A stretch of DNA of 64,000 bases from Gonium pectorale (taxonomy: Eukaryota; Chlorophyta; Chlorophyceae; Chlamydomonadales; Volvocaceae): positions 848,419 through 912,418 of the forward strand of contig LSYV01000002.1 in NCBI GenBank assembly GCA_001584585.1, in the 5' to 3' direction. Shown here piece by piece: positions 1-9,231 of this stretch. The position numbers were made by a program, and so were the translations under genes. How positions within the stretch are numbered: the first letter of the stretch is position 1; every line of letters begins with the position of its first letter. The notes beneath the pieces were generated by a model. It worked only from the letters and a program-made list of their open reading frames with translations. It was not told the origin of the DNA and did not search any database.

Positions 1-71
1 GGCGACTGGAACGCGCGGCTGGGGAGCGCCCCATCGGTGGACATCCCCGACATTGAGCAATGGGTGGAGCT

Positions 72-378
72 CCGTGTTTCTGTCGTCCATTCCAGGTCTG
101 TATTACGCCGATCGGCTGTTCGGGGGTGCGGGCTGGGCGACCCGCGAATGGTAACCGCTGGCCGCCGATGGACTGGCCCCTTCGTCGACCGCTTGCCGGA
201 CCCTCTACTAGTCTACTTATAGTCAGGTAACTATTCTGGTAACACACCGGGGGGGGGCGTCTGCTCGTATACCTCGCCCGCCATGCATGCCCTGTACTCG
301 GCGCCCTGCTGGAAACATCACACCTTCGGGTGTGTATGTCCGTAGAGGCTGCCTTCCCCGTTTCTGGTTCTCTTTTTT
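72..378 (+). mobile_element. 307-bp SINE-like insertion inside the LINE endonuclease
   Basis: The endonuclease reading frame is interrupted after position 71 and resumes in the same frame at 384. The pentamer gagct occurs at 67-71 and again at 379-383, so it looks like a target-site duplication. Removing one copy plus the insert gives a continuous endonuclease frame. The insert ends in tggttctctttttt, has no terminal inverted repeat, and has no open frame of note. Its last 140 bp belongs to the dispersed hairpin-bearing repeat found at least eight more times in the window (variant A, shared with the inverted copy at 58222-58346). A short non-autonomous retroelement is the likeliest reading; a non-TIR MITE is the alternative. 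Confidence 0.75.
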
Positions 379-2463
379 GAGCTGGGTGAACTGGTGGGCG
401 TGGACTTGGTGGACGTGGTGGATATGCATGGGTATCGTGCTATTCCGCCACGGCGGTCGGAAGACAGGGCAACGCCGAACTCGTTTGGGACGGCGCTAGC
501 AGGGTTTTGTAGGACGCATGAACTCGTTGTGCTGAATGGGCGGGCTCCTGGAGACCAGCACGGCGCGCTTACGTGTCGTGGGGCGAAGGGTGGGGGGAGT
601 GCCATCGACCTGGCGCTCGCCTCGCCGTCGCTTTTCCCAGCAGTAGCCGCTCTGAGGGTGGAGGACCGCCCCTGCCGCGCCCTTGCGGCGGGCGGGGAGC
701 CCCTGCCTCTAAGCGACCACCACCCGGTGTCAATTGTGATCCGGGCGCTGCGGACTGGGCCCCGGCCCCGCCCGAAGGTTGGGCGTGTCTGTTTTGATGT
801 GCAGCGAGTCGTGAAGTACACGGGGCTTTTTCCAGACGAGGGCTGCGGCCCCGTCAAGGTTGTGCGGGCGGCTGTGCATGCCTTGCGACAGGGTGAGATT
901 AACGCTACAGAGGCGATTGAGGGGATTAGCATAGAGCTGTGGCGGTGTATGAACGAGGCCTTTGGTCCCGCTAAGGGCGGGGGCGGTAAGGGGGCGCCGT
1001 GGTGGACGGACGAATGTGCGGCGGCCAAGACGGCCATGCTGGCGGCCCGGGCCGCACTGAGACGCGACGGAGGGGCACGGGACAGCGAGGGGTGGGAGCA
1101 CTTCACGTATTTACGGTGTGCGTACAATAGGGCTAAGAGGGCGGCTAGGAAGGCCCATGATTTTGAGAATCTGTGCCAGCTTGTGCGCGACGCCTGGCGC
1201 AACCCGCGGCCCCTATGGGAGCGTCTGCGGGGGGCCCCAGGCCGTTGTGCGCTGACAGACGTAGCTGAATGGACTGAGTTCTTCGACGTGTTGTTGAACG
1301 CCGGACTGTTTGAGGGTAGAAGCGAAGGGGCAGACCAGATCCTAAGCTTCGTGCACCTGGGGCCTGGGAATCATAGGGTGGGGGCGTGGCGCGAGGCTGA
1401 GGGAGTAGCGGCTAGGCGGGCGATGGCGGCGGCCCTCAATCGGCCGTTTGAGTTGGACGAGGTACTAACGGCGCTGAAGAGACTAAAGAACGGAAAGTCT
1501 ACGGGGCTAGGGGTGCTGCCGGCGGAGGCGCTCAAGTATGCCACCCGGCTGCCGCAGGGGGGGGATGAGGACATGAGGCCCATGCACATGCTGGCCCCTG
1601 TGTTGCTAGAGCTGTTTGAGCACATCAGGTTGGAGGGCGAGTTTCCGGAGCAGTTCTGCGCGTCGTCGCTTACACCAATTCTCAAGCGGGGAGGTGACAG
1701 CATGTCTTGTGGAGGGTATAGGGGGCTTGCTGTTGGGGGGGGGCATTGGCCAAGCTGTACGCCTCCTTACTGGAGCGGCGGCTGGCAAAGTTTGGGGAGA
1801 ATGTGGGTGTGCGTGAGCCTATGCAGGCGGGGTCACGTGACGGGCTTAGTACAGTGCATAACTTATTTGTTTTGCGGCACATGACCGTCAGGCATAGTTG
1901 CGCCTGGCCCGCGGGGGTGCCCCATCCCCCTGGGGACGGGCCGCTGTGGGTGTGTCAAGTGGATTTTGAGAAGGCTTTTGACAGGGTGCCACGGGACCTG
2001 CTGTGGATGAGGCTTGAGGAGCGAGGGATACATGGGGAGATGCTAGAGGCGCTGCAGAAGAGCTATCAAAAGGTCATTATGCAGGTCAAAGTGAACGGTA
2101 AGAAGGGACCGGCGTTTCTATCCAAGCAAGGGGTGAAGCAGGGCTGCCCCGCTAGCCCCGGGCTATTTGGCTTCTTTGTGGAGGTGGTAGCGGATTATCT
2201 TGATGCTACGGACAAGCATGAGTCGCGGGCTGTGACTGAGAAGGAGTGGGTTCCAGCAGTGCCGAGTGGGGATGGGTGGCGAAAGGTGTCACGGCTGTTT
2301 TACGCGGATGATTTGACCCTGTTAGCTACAAATGGGTCCCGCCTCTTTCGCGGACTGTGGGTGCTTTCGGTTTTCTGTGAGGCGTTTGGAATGTTAATCA
2401 ACGTCAAGAAGTGCGAGGTGCTGCTCTTTGGTGAGGATAGGCTGGATGCTTGGGCGGGCACGC

Positions 2464-2611
2464 GGTGTCAGAAATGTGAGAAGTTGACGCCTGAGAACAC
2501 GATGTTGCTGTGTGACGGCTGCGCAAAGGGGTGGCACATGCAGTGTTTGACGCCGCCACTTGCCCAGCCACCGCGCGGCAAGTGGTGGTGCCCAGAGTGT
2601 CGGGAGCGAGG
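2464..2611 (+). other. PHD-type zinc finger encoded within LINE ORF2
   Basis: The frame encodes CQKC, then LLCDGC, GWHMQC and WWCPEC in order, giving the C4-H-C3 ligand pattern of a PHD finger with the usual W two residues before the seventh ligand. It sits directly after the reverse transcriptase palm and about 50 residues after the FYADD catalytic motif. PHD fingers read histone H3 tails, so the inference is that this LINE can bind chromatin at its insertion sites. The domain is intact even though the surrounding ORF is frameshifted. Confidence 0.88.
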
Positions 2612-4100
2612 GTTGGGTTATCGACAGGGTGGGGGGGGAGGGGTGCGCGACGAGGGGCCCCGCCCGTGGAGATGGGGCCGTTTCATGCTTTCAGGGGGCG
2701 CAAGCAGACTGTGGACGCGGATGGGGTCGTGTGCCTGGGAACGGAGCTGAAGTGGCATCCGCCGATGGCGTGCTTTGAGGAGTACACCTCGGTACCGCGG
2801 GTACAGCGGGCAAGGTGCCTTGGGCTCTACTACGGGCCGGGGCAGCCTTTTGTGAGTTGTGTGTCGGAGCTTTGTGAGGCAGGAAGAAGGGCATTCTTCA
2901 CTCTTCTCAAGCGCCTGGATGCGTGTTCTGTGTGGGCACCAGCGGTGCGCGCGCAGTGCTTTGATACTCAGGTGCGAGCAGTGCTGTCGTATGGGTGTGA
3001 GATTTGGGGACCGGACATGTTGGTGGAGCTACTTGGCATTTCCACAAGTCATCCGCTTGGGCGAAGGTTCAAAACGCCTTTGTTTGAGCGTGCCATGAAG
3101 GACCCTGCAGTCCAGCTTCAATGGGCTTTCTTGAAGCGGTGTGTGGGGGCTAAAACGGCTCCTCGTATGTGCGTTTTTCGGGAGCTTCGACGCTGGCCCA
3201 TGCAGCACTTTTGGCTGAGCACTGCTTGTCTGTTCTGGAACCGCTTGGTGAAGGGGCGAAGCAAGCCCTCGGGGGTGGCGTATCATGATGTGTTCCGGTA
3301 TGATTTGCAGCTTGCGCAGGAGTCTGGGTTTCGGTTCTCGGACCTATGGGTTGCAAAGATGATGCTTGTGCTGGGTGCTTTGGGTTATGAGTGGAAGGCG
3401 GACACACCGCAGAGCGAGCAACTGGTCGATGTGCGGCAAGTTATGAAGACTTTCGAGCAGAGGCTTAACGAGGCCTGGAAGCCCTTTGAGGGTGGTGAAC
3501 GTGTGGAGCCGCGGGGGTATGAGAGGGGTGGCCTGTCGCATTGTGTTTACCAGGGATGGATGGGTGCGCCTACGGGTGCAGAACATTGCCCTGTGCGGTA
3601 CCAGCGTTTGCAGTTGCCGCTAGGTCACGTGCATGCGCTGATGCGGTTTAGGACGTGTGCCTGGCCTTTGGAGATATATCGTTCGCATGGGCGGGCACGG
3701 GCGGCGCGTTGCTGTCGTGTGTGCAAGTGCGGCCAGGTCGAGGATGAGAGGCACGTTGTGTTCGAATGTTGTGCCTACGATGAGTTGAGAAATGCTTGCG
3801 GTCTGAGTTTCGAGGACGATGCTGATGGGGGAGACATGATGATTAGCTTCATGAGCAGGTCTGATCCGCGCAAGTTGGGTACCTTTCTGTTCTCTGTCTA
3901 TGAACGTAGGAATGCTCTGTTGAGGGCGTAAGCGGGGCTGTGCCGAGGGGCCAAACGGCTCGTATGGGCACTTGTAACACACACACACTTGACCGGACTG
4001 GTCGTTGCTTGGCATGTCAGACTTGGCCGGTTGGCACGGGTTCGGGTTGGCTTGTAACGGGAGTGGCAATGCTGGAAACCGGGAGAAACCACCTACTTAT

Positions 4101-4571
4101 CGATTAAAACCCTAACCACAGTCATTTGACGATTAGCGCATGGTTAGGATCGGTTAACTTCTGTTTAAACCTGCTCCTTTTTGATAGCGTTAAGACATGC
4201 TGCTTGCATGCACAGCTGCAAGGTCTACCGGGTTTTGGCTCTCAGACTCGTCCGCCACAGCTCTCTCACTCCTCCCGCTCCGTTGGAAGTCCTCGACCTC
4301 CTTTGCGCACTGGGCCCAAGCCCACGGCGTAGTGACAGCCCTGCCACTCCACCGTAACCCAGCGCTACCCAGCTGCAGGCTTGTCACACCGCGCCCTGTG
4401 TTTTCTGCACTGCACATGGTCACAGAGAAGAGCGAGGGCGTCACCCCCCTTCGAACTCCACCTCGGCCAACACACCCTTGGCCCCAGACCCCCAGTCCGT
4501 CAGCCCTCTCCGAAAAGCACCCACACCAACGGCACCTTTGTGCGTCATCCGCCCACATCTCCAACTCCTAC
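4101..4571. other. Spacer between two LINE remnants
   Basis: No protein family, RNA gene or tandem repeat is recognisable. Open frames run through it on the plus strand because the sequence is C-rich, but their composition (Pro, Ser, His, Arg) and lack of motifs argue against coding. Confidence 0.5.
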
Positions 4572-5122
4572 TCTTTGGGCTATGAGTGGCCTGCGGTTAC
4601 TCAGCGGTCATATGGATGGTACGTGTCGCACAAGTAAGATTCGGTTGGGTGAGCCATTGAAATCACTTGAAGAGCGGTTCCTTGAGCCCTGGCGGGTACA
4701 TGAAATTCCTGTAGACCAAAGAACCTTTATGGGTGGAGGGGTGAAGATGCGTCGGCACTACAACTGGATGCTTGCACCAGTGAGGAGTGCTTCTTGCCTG
4801 CGGTATCAGTATGTCTCCTTGCCTTTACAGCAGGTACACGCTGTTGCCCGTTTCCGTGTCTGTGCTTGGCCACTCGCTGTTTACAGGGACACTCATCTGC
4901 CCCGGGAACAACGAGCTTGTCGCGTGTGCAAGTCTGGGATGTGTGAACATGAATACCACGTTGTTTTTTAGTGCAGTACTTACGAAAGGTTACGCAATGA
5001 GTACGGAATTTCGCGCGCTGTTTGTCATAATATGATGCGGTTTTGGACTGACATTGACCCGTACAAGGTCGGTGCATTCCTTGCCTCAGCAGTTTACAAT
5101 ATACGCAAAGGTATCATGTGAT
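4572..5122 (+). pseudogene. LINE ORF2 C-terminal fragment
   Basis: This stretch aligns by eye with the C-terminus of the LINE at 1-3931. LGYEW (about 4575) matches LGYEW near 3385. RFRVCAWPLAVYRD matches RFRTCAWPLEIYRS. CRVCKSG...EYHVVF matches CRVCKCG...ERHVVF, and DPYKVGAFLASAVYNIRK matches DPRKLGTFLFSVYERRN. It is 5'-truncated and broken by a frame change near 4635 and a stop codon (TAG, 4969-4971) where the other copy has Glu. It stops with TGA at about 5120-5122. The divergence from the first copy shows that these are separate insertions, not a recent duplication. Confidence 0.85.
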
Positions 5123-5253
5123 AAGTTGCGCTTGTGTTTTTGGGTTCTGGGCCCTACGGCAAGGGTGTTTTCCCTCTCCGCTATGGCGGATCGGGGTCGG
5201 GAGCCAATCGGCTCGTGTGGCCTGCAACCCCTCTCTGAGGGAGCCTGTTTTTT

Positions 5254-5378
5254 GGGGGGCGGGACGAACGTCACATGTCTTGATCTGTACCCGCCCGCCC
5301 AACTGGAAACGTCGCGCCTTCGGGCGTGTATGGCCGTAGAGGCGGGCTCCCTCTTTCTGTGCAAGTTTCTCTTTTTTT
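5254..5378 (+). repeat. Dispersed hairpin repeat, variant B copy 1
   Basis: The copy runs from gggcgggacgaacgtcacatg through a UUCG hairpin (gcgcc-ttcg-ggcg near 5314-5326) to a pyrimidine tail ending in seven T. Near-identical copies are at 18846-18962 and 19915-20031. It lies about 130 bp after the LINE fragment stop codon at 5122, so it might be that LINE's 3' end or an independent insertion. Confidence 0.85.
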
Positions 5379-6432
5379 CCTGTATTCTGTATCTGCTAGA
5401 GATGTCAGTCAGCAACGCAGTGCTATGTCAGCGGCCCACACACTCCTGGACAGCACACCCTCGCGGCCACGCTCATCTTTCTGAAGTGGGGGCACACCTT
5501 GCTCGTCCTGCCCAACGTCAAAAAAAGAGAACCAGGGGAAGGGGTCCAGATGGAACGTCAACGTCGGGTCCAGATGGAACATCCTCCGCAGCATGGCATC
5601 CAGCACATGCATCCCTGCAATGTGCACACGGTGCTTGATAACCTCATTCACAAACGCATCATCTGTGGTGGTTCTCATCACGGGAGGGCTGCCTGTCCCT
5701 GCCGTTGTCTGCGCCCTTTCTCGCCTCTCCGCCTGTAACCTTTCCACAGGAAAAAAAATCATCTACACACAGGGGGACATATATACCGGCGTGCGCCGGG
5801 CTGCTAGTGATGTGGCCTGCGGCCTTGCCCCACTTCTGCACCGCAGACGATTTCTTTGACATAATGCTGGCTGCACCTGCAGGGGGGGGCGGGCACGGGG
5901 TGCACAGCAAAGCAATCTTTGTTTTGGTCAGGGGTGGGATCCCTTGGGGACCCCCTCCGGAACCCTTACGGGAAACCGTGCCTTTCAAAGCACGCAAGCC
6001 CTGCCCTGCCTGCTCGGAACGACACCCTTGACACGTATGAAAACCTCAGGGCAACGCCGGCATGTTGGCATGGCGTCTCGGGCGTGTCAACTATGGTGGC
6101 CGCCTGTCAGCCCCACGCACATTGCACTGCCGCAATCGTAAGAGTCATTTATTAGGAATGCATATGCCTGGTTCCAGCTGTCTCCATGGACAAACTGACT
6201 GGCGCTTCACTTCGCCAAACTATGCAAGACATTTCAATATAATAATGCTTCAAGGCTGTGCAATTTTACGCAATGGAAGCGGTAGCCTCGACAGCCAATT
6301 TTTTGGTCAAAGCGGGCCTCGCCATTCTCCAGTCTCTTTGCCAGAAAAGAACGGCGCCTCCATTGGCTACACACTGCGCTATGCAATTCGTTGAGTACAC
6401 GCGGTTTGGGCGAGTACTGCTGTTATGGTGTT
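5379..6432. other. No gene seen
   Basis: I see no conserved protein motif, tRNA box or tandem repeat here. The sequence is more AT-balanced than the exons, and every open frame is short and of arbitrary composition. Confidence 0.5.
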
Positions 6433-6521
6433 ACTCACGCGGAAGTGACCCCCAACGACCGGAATGCGGTTTGGGGGCGTACGGGGACTCACGCGGAAGT
6501 GACCCCCAACGACCGGAATGC
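6433..6521. repeat. Two exact 35-bp direct repeats
   Basis: The 35-bp unit beginning actcacgcggaagtgacccc and ending ggaatgc occurs at 6433-6467 and again at 6487-6521, separated by 19 bp. The exact identity suggests a recent local duplication. It lies about 230 bp upstream of the small gene at 6749 and might contribute to its promoter. Confidence 0.85.
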
Positions 6522-6748
6522 ATCATCGACGATCGAACGCTCGCTCTTGCTCTGGCCAATGCTCGGGCGGCCATGGGTCGGGCAAGTCAGCATGAGTCCC
6601 GGTCGCATTCCAGTACAAGAACACATTATTTGTTCCTTGCGCGATAGAGTACGTTTCTGGCTCCGGGAGCGCACTAGCTTGAATACATTACCGATCGGTT
6701 CCCCTTTTGCTAGGCACCCTGGGCAAGGCCTGAGGCCCACGACCAATT

Positions 6749-7455
6749 ATGGCTGCTAGCTGGGTTGTCATCGGCTTCTTGCTGCTGGCGCAGCGCGGGA
6801 GGACAGCGGCCGAGGAACACGAAGCAGGTGTTTGCCCGCGCTGCGCAGACGACCCGCGCATCCAAGTCGCAAAGATTATGGCCGAGGCGCATGTTCGCGC
6901 CGAGGAGGTCAAGGCGGCAGAACAAGCGCGCGCCGAGGGGCGCCGGGCGCTTTCAACTGATTTCAGGACCTTCGCTATCCTTCTTGGTGAGGGGGAAAGG
7001 GGGCGGAGCAGGGAGAAGGGGTGGAGCGGGGAAGGGGCGGAGCGGCGGATGGGCTGTAATGTGTGCAACACGCTGTGGGCTGCAATGTGTGCAACACGCT
7101 GCCCTGTCCTGCTAGGCCCACCGCAACTGACGGGCCTAACTGATACGTTCCCGTCCTGGTAGGTATCTTTCTCGTCGGCCACCCTCTGCGGGAGCTTTTT
7201 AACAAGTGTTGTGCCGCACTGGACGCCGCCTCACGCAAGGTCGTGGACCCCATCCAGGCCTTCATTGTAGATCAGGCAGCCCCGATCGCTGGGGGGCTCG
7301 CCGCTTTCTGGCTAGTGGCCAGAGACTGGCCGCTGCGGCTTGGCAAGGGCGTTGCAGGCGGCATCGTGCACTGCCTAGTAGCGGTGTGGCAACGGCGCCT
7401 GCAAGGGGCACAGGCCTCGCCCGCTGCTGTCGCAGTGGCCGAGGTCATGCAATAG
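6749..7455 (+). CDS. Hypothetical 176-aa membrane protein (two exons)
   Basis: Exon 1 is 6749-6986 and exon 2 is 7163-7455. The intron has donor CTTG/gtgagg and acceptor tggtag/gta, and the join keeps phase (ATC CTT CTT G-GT ATC TTT). The protein starts with a signal-peptide-like hydrophobic stretch (MAASWVVIGFLLLAQ), followed by a VCPRC pair. Residues about 38-70 are Ala/Glu/Arg-rich and probably helical. A hydrophobic segment then crosses the splice junction (FAILLGIFLVGHPL), and another follows (APIAGGLAAFWLVARDW). I recognise no family. The in-frame hydrophobic segment across the junction is the main support for the model. It sits among transposon remnants, so it might belong to an element instead of being a host gene. 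Confidence 0.5.
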
Positions 7456-8580
7456 AGCCAGCTGGTGGCAGGGACTTGCTGTAGGGATCGGTCTTCCTGC
7501 GAGCTGCGGTGCAGATCGTTTGCACAAGCCAGATCGGGATGCCGGTGGCTGTAGGAGAGACTCGTCGTCCTTGTCCAGCTCGTTGTAGTGGCCAGTCGTG
7601 CCCGCGAAGGAGCGACGAATAGTGCGCCGCACGCTTTTGCCGAACAGGCAGCAACGGCTGGCACTCCTGTGGGGGCGCAAGGCGGTCGGTGGGGCGCAAG
7701 GCGGTCGGTGAGGGGCGCAAGGCGGTCGGTGAGGGGTGCAAGGCGGTCGGTGGCAGGTCCACGTTGAAGTCCAGTGGTAAGCATGTGGGGGCGCTGGTGG
7801 TGGGGCAGAACGTTAGGCACGCGCCTGTGGTCATTACCTGTGCCCGTTGCGGCCCATGGTGGCCTGGTCTCTGGGACCATGGTTCAGAGACTGAGCGGCC
7901 CTAGTTATGTGGCACTCCGCTGTTGCAGTGTGTGTGCGGGTATATTAGAATGCTGTAATTGAAGTCATGGCGGATACCTTTCAAAAGAAAGAAGGAAAGA
8001 CCTAGAGGCGTGTGCCTCTTAGGTAGGTTAAGGGGGCGGGGTGTAGAGGGGCGGGAGACCCGCACCCTGTCCACCTCCGTCACCGTAGAGGGGGGAGGGG
8101 GAAACAGCAGATGGGTGCGCCAGCCTGCTGTCCCCGCCCATCTTAGCTGACACGTGCGGGGCAGATTTCGTGGGTCTTGGTGAAGGTTTTGCACTAACGT
8201 TCACAGATGATGTCCTGCATGTAGGCGTGGCTGCGGGTGGCGATCCCCCTGCATCACGGGTTGCGTCGTCAGCCAGAAGAGAGCAGTAGTCATTGCGCGC
8301 AAAGTGAGGGAGGTTTCCGTGTTTCTGCGGAATCGTCAGCAATCCTGAATGTGGACGGACTATTCCAAGAAGTCATGATCCACACGCACCGGCACATAGC
8401 GGGCACTTGTCAAGGACCATCACCGACTTGAAGCAAGGACCTCAAGTTCAACGAGTGCGCCAACGTCATTGGCTACATCCGGACGGCCGTCTTTTTGGCA
8501 AACAACTGCTGGGCTGCGACATTCGAGAGCGGGCCACCTAGGCCTTCGGCGGACCCTTGCACTGATGCATCTTGGTTGAT
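7456..8580. other. Intergenic region between the small gene and the integrase remnant
   Basis: Apart from the short tandem repeat at 7671-7757 I find no supported feature. The frame from about 8440 may contain decayed upstream parts of the Ty3-type element, but no reverse transcriptase or RNase H motif can be read. Confidence 0.4.
7671..7757. repeat. About 20-bp tandem repeat, four copies
   Basis: The unit ggggcgcaaggcggtcggtg(a) is repeated four times with minor length change (19 to 21 bp) and one c-to-t difference in the last copy. It lies in noncoding sequence about 220 bp after the stop of the small membrane-protein gene. Confidence 0.85.
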
Positions 8581-9110
8581 TGGCGGTGCGGCATGCGCAG
8601 CACCACGCAGAAGGCTGTGTGCAGCTGCAAACTCTGCGACATGGCCAACAGCGGTGGCGTCGCGCGGCCTACCCAGCTGCAGCCCCTGGCATGTTCTCCT
8701 GCTGGGGCATGGACTTGGCGGAACTGCTTCCCCGGACTGTGCCCCGCGGACGCCGCGGTTACACGTACTTCATGGTCGCCGTGGAGCACTTCACCAAGCA
8801 CCTGGAGCTAATCCCACTGTGCAACAAGAAGCCCGAGGAGACGTCTCGCGGCCTGCTGGAGGTGGTTTCCTGCTTCTCGGCGCCTGCTGAGTGGTCACAG
8901 ACCGCGGCGGGCAGTTTCGGGGCGCATTCGAACAGCTTCCATAGCAGTATCTTGTCGACCACCGATGCACCTCCGCTGGCCACCCCCAGGCTGACGGCAT
9001 AGCCGAGCATATGGTGCAGTTCGTCAAGGCGGCTATACGCAAGCACACACGGAGAGCAGCAGCTCGGACAAGACCTCCACACGCACGACTGGGCCCTCTA
9101 CCGGGTCAGC
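8580..9110 (+). pseudogene. Ty3/gypsy-type integrase remnant
   Basis: A zinc-binding segment remnant (CKLCDMA, about 8625-8645) is followed by the catalytic core. WGMDLAELLPR carries the first Asp, then YFMVAVEHFTKHLELIPL, then VTDRGGQFRGAFEQ carries the second Asp (about 8893-8935). HPQADGIAEHMVQFVKAAIR carries the catalytic Glu (about 8980-9040). These pieces lie in different frames, with shifts near 8890 and 8945 and perhaps near 8700, so no intact enzyme is made. The order and the HPQADG motif are typical of LTR-retrotransposon integrases. No LTR, protease or reverse transcriptase of the same element could be found in the window. Confidence 0.82.
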
Positions 9111-9231
9111 CCACGGCACACTCCCCTACGTCGGTCACTCCCCGTCCCTACGGCATCTCGGTCCCTCCTGCAGCATTGGGACAAGACCCCATGCCATCGG
9201 CTGTGGCCCACGTTGCACATAAGCCAACATA

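Larger units (their letters stand above)
1..3931 (+). pseudogene. LINE ORF2 polyprotein remnant (endonuclease, reverse transcriptase, PHD finger, CCHC-like tail)
   Basis: The protein would nick target DNA and reverse-transcribe its own RNA. Endonuclease motifs are GDWNARLG (1-24) and SDHHPVSIVI (about 712-741). Reverse transcriptase motifs are VDFEKAFDRVPRDLLW (about 1960), GVKQGCPASPG (about 2130) and the catalytic LFYADDL (about 2297). A PHD finger follows at about 2464-2611. The C-terminus has CRVCKCG...HVVFEC (about 3711-3770), a CCHC-like cluster usual in such elements. The frame is broken three times: by a 307-bp insertion at 72-378, and by frame changes at two poly-G tracts (about 1735-1743, a run of nine G, and about 2631-2638, a run of eight). 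The tracts could be true decay or homopolymer sequencing errors. Identity is certain; the subfamily is not. Confidence 0.93.
1..4100 (+). mobile_element. Non-LTR retrotransposon (LINE), 5'-truncated by the window edge, inactive
   Basis: The order of domains read on the plus strand is APE-type endonuclease, reverse transcriptase, PHD finger, a long thumb/connection region and a C-terminal CCHC-like cluster, which is the ORF2 layout of a LINE. The window begins inside the endonuclease (GDWNARLG at 1-24). The 3' boundary is uncertain: coding ends at 3931, and the following roughly 170 bp, ending near a short stretch reading taaaaccctaacc at about 4105, is probably 3' UTR. No poly(A) tail or clear target duplication for the whole element is visible. 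A second, shorter LINE 3' fragment lies just downstream at 4572-5122 in the same orientation. Confidence 0.9.

Noticed and set aside
318..1202. Long open frame on the minus strand opposite the LINE
   Set aside because: It is the antisense shadow of the LINE ORF in GC-rich DNA and has no motif.
4098..4115. Telomere-like aaaaccctaacc after the LINE
   Set aside because: Only about one and a half units of the algal TTTTAGGG repeat are present, too short to call a telomeric or telomere-targeted end.
5300..5330. ggaaacgtc next to a hairpin, reminiscent of a hammerhead ribozyme core
   Set aside because: No CUGANGA box can be placed upstream in any copy, so the catalytic core is incomplete.
5290..5345. 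Similarity of the repeat's complement (tctacggccatac) to the start of 5S rRNA
   Set aside because: Thirteen matching bases only. The internal 5S promoter boxes are absent, and the match is not at the end of the element as expected for a 5S-derived SINE.
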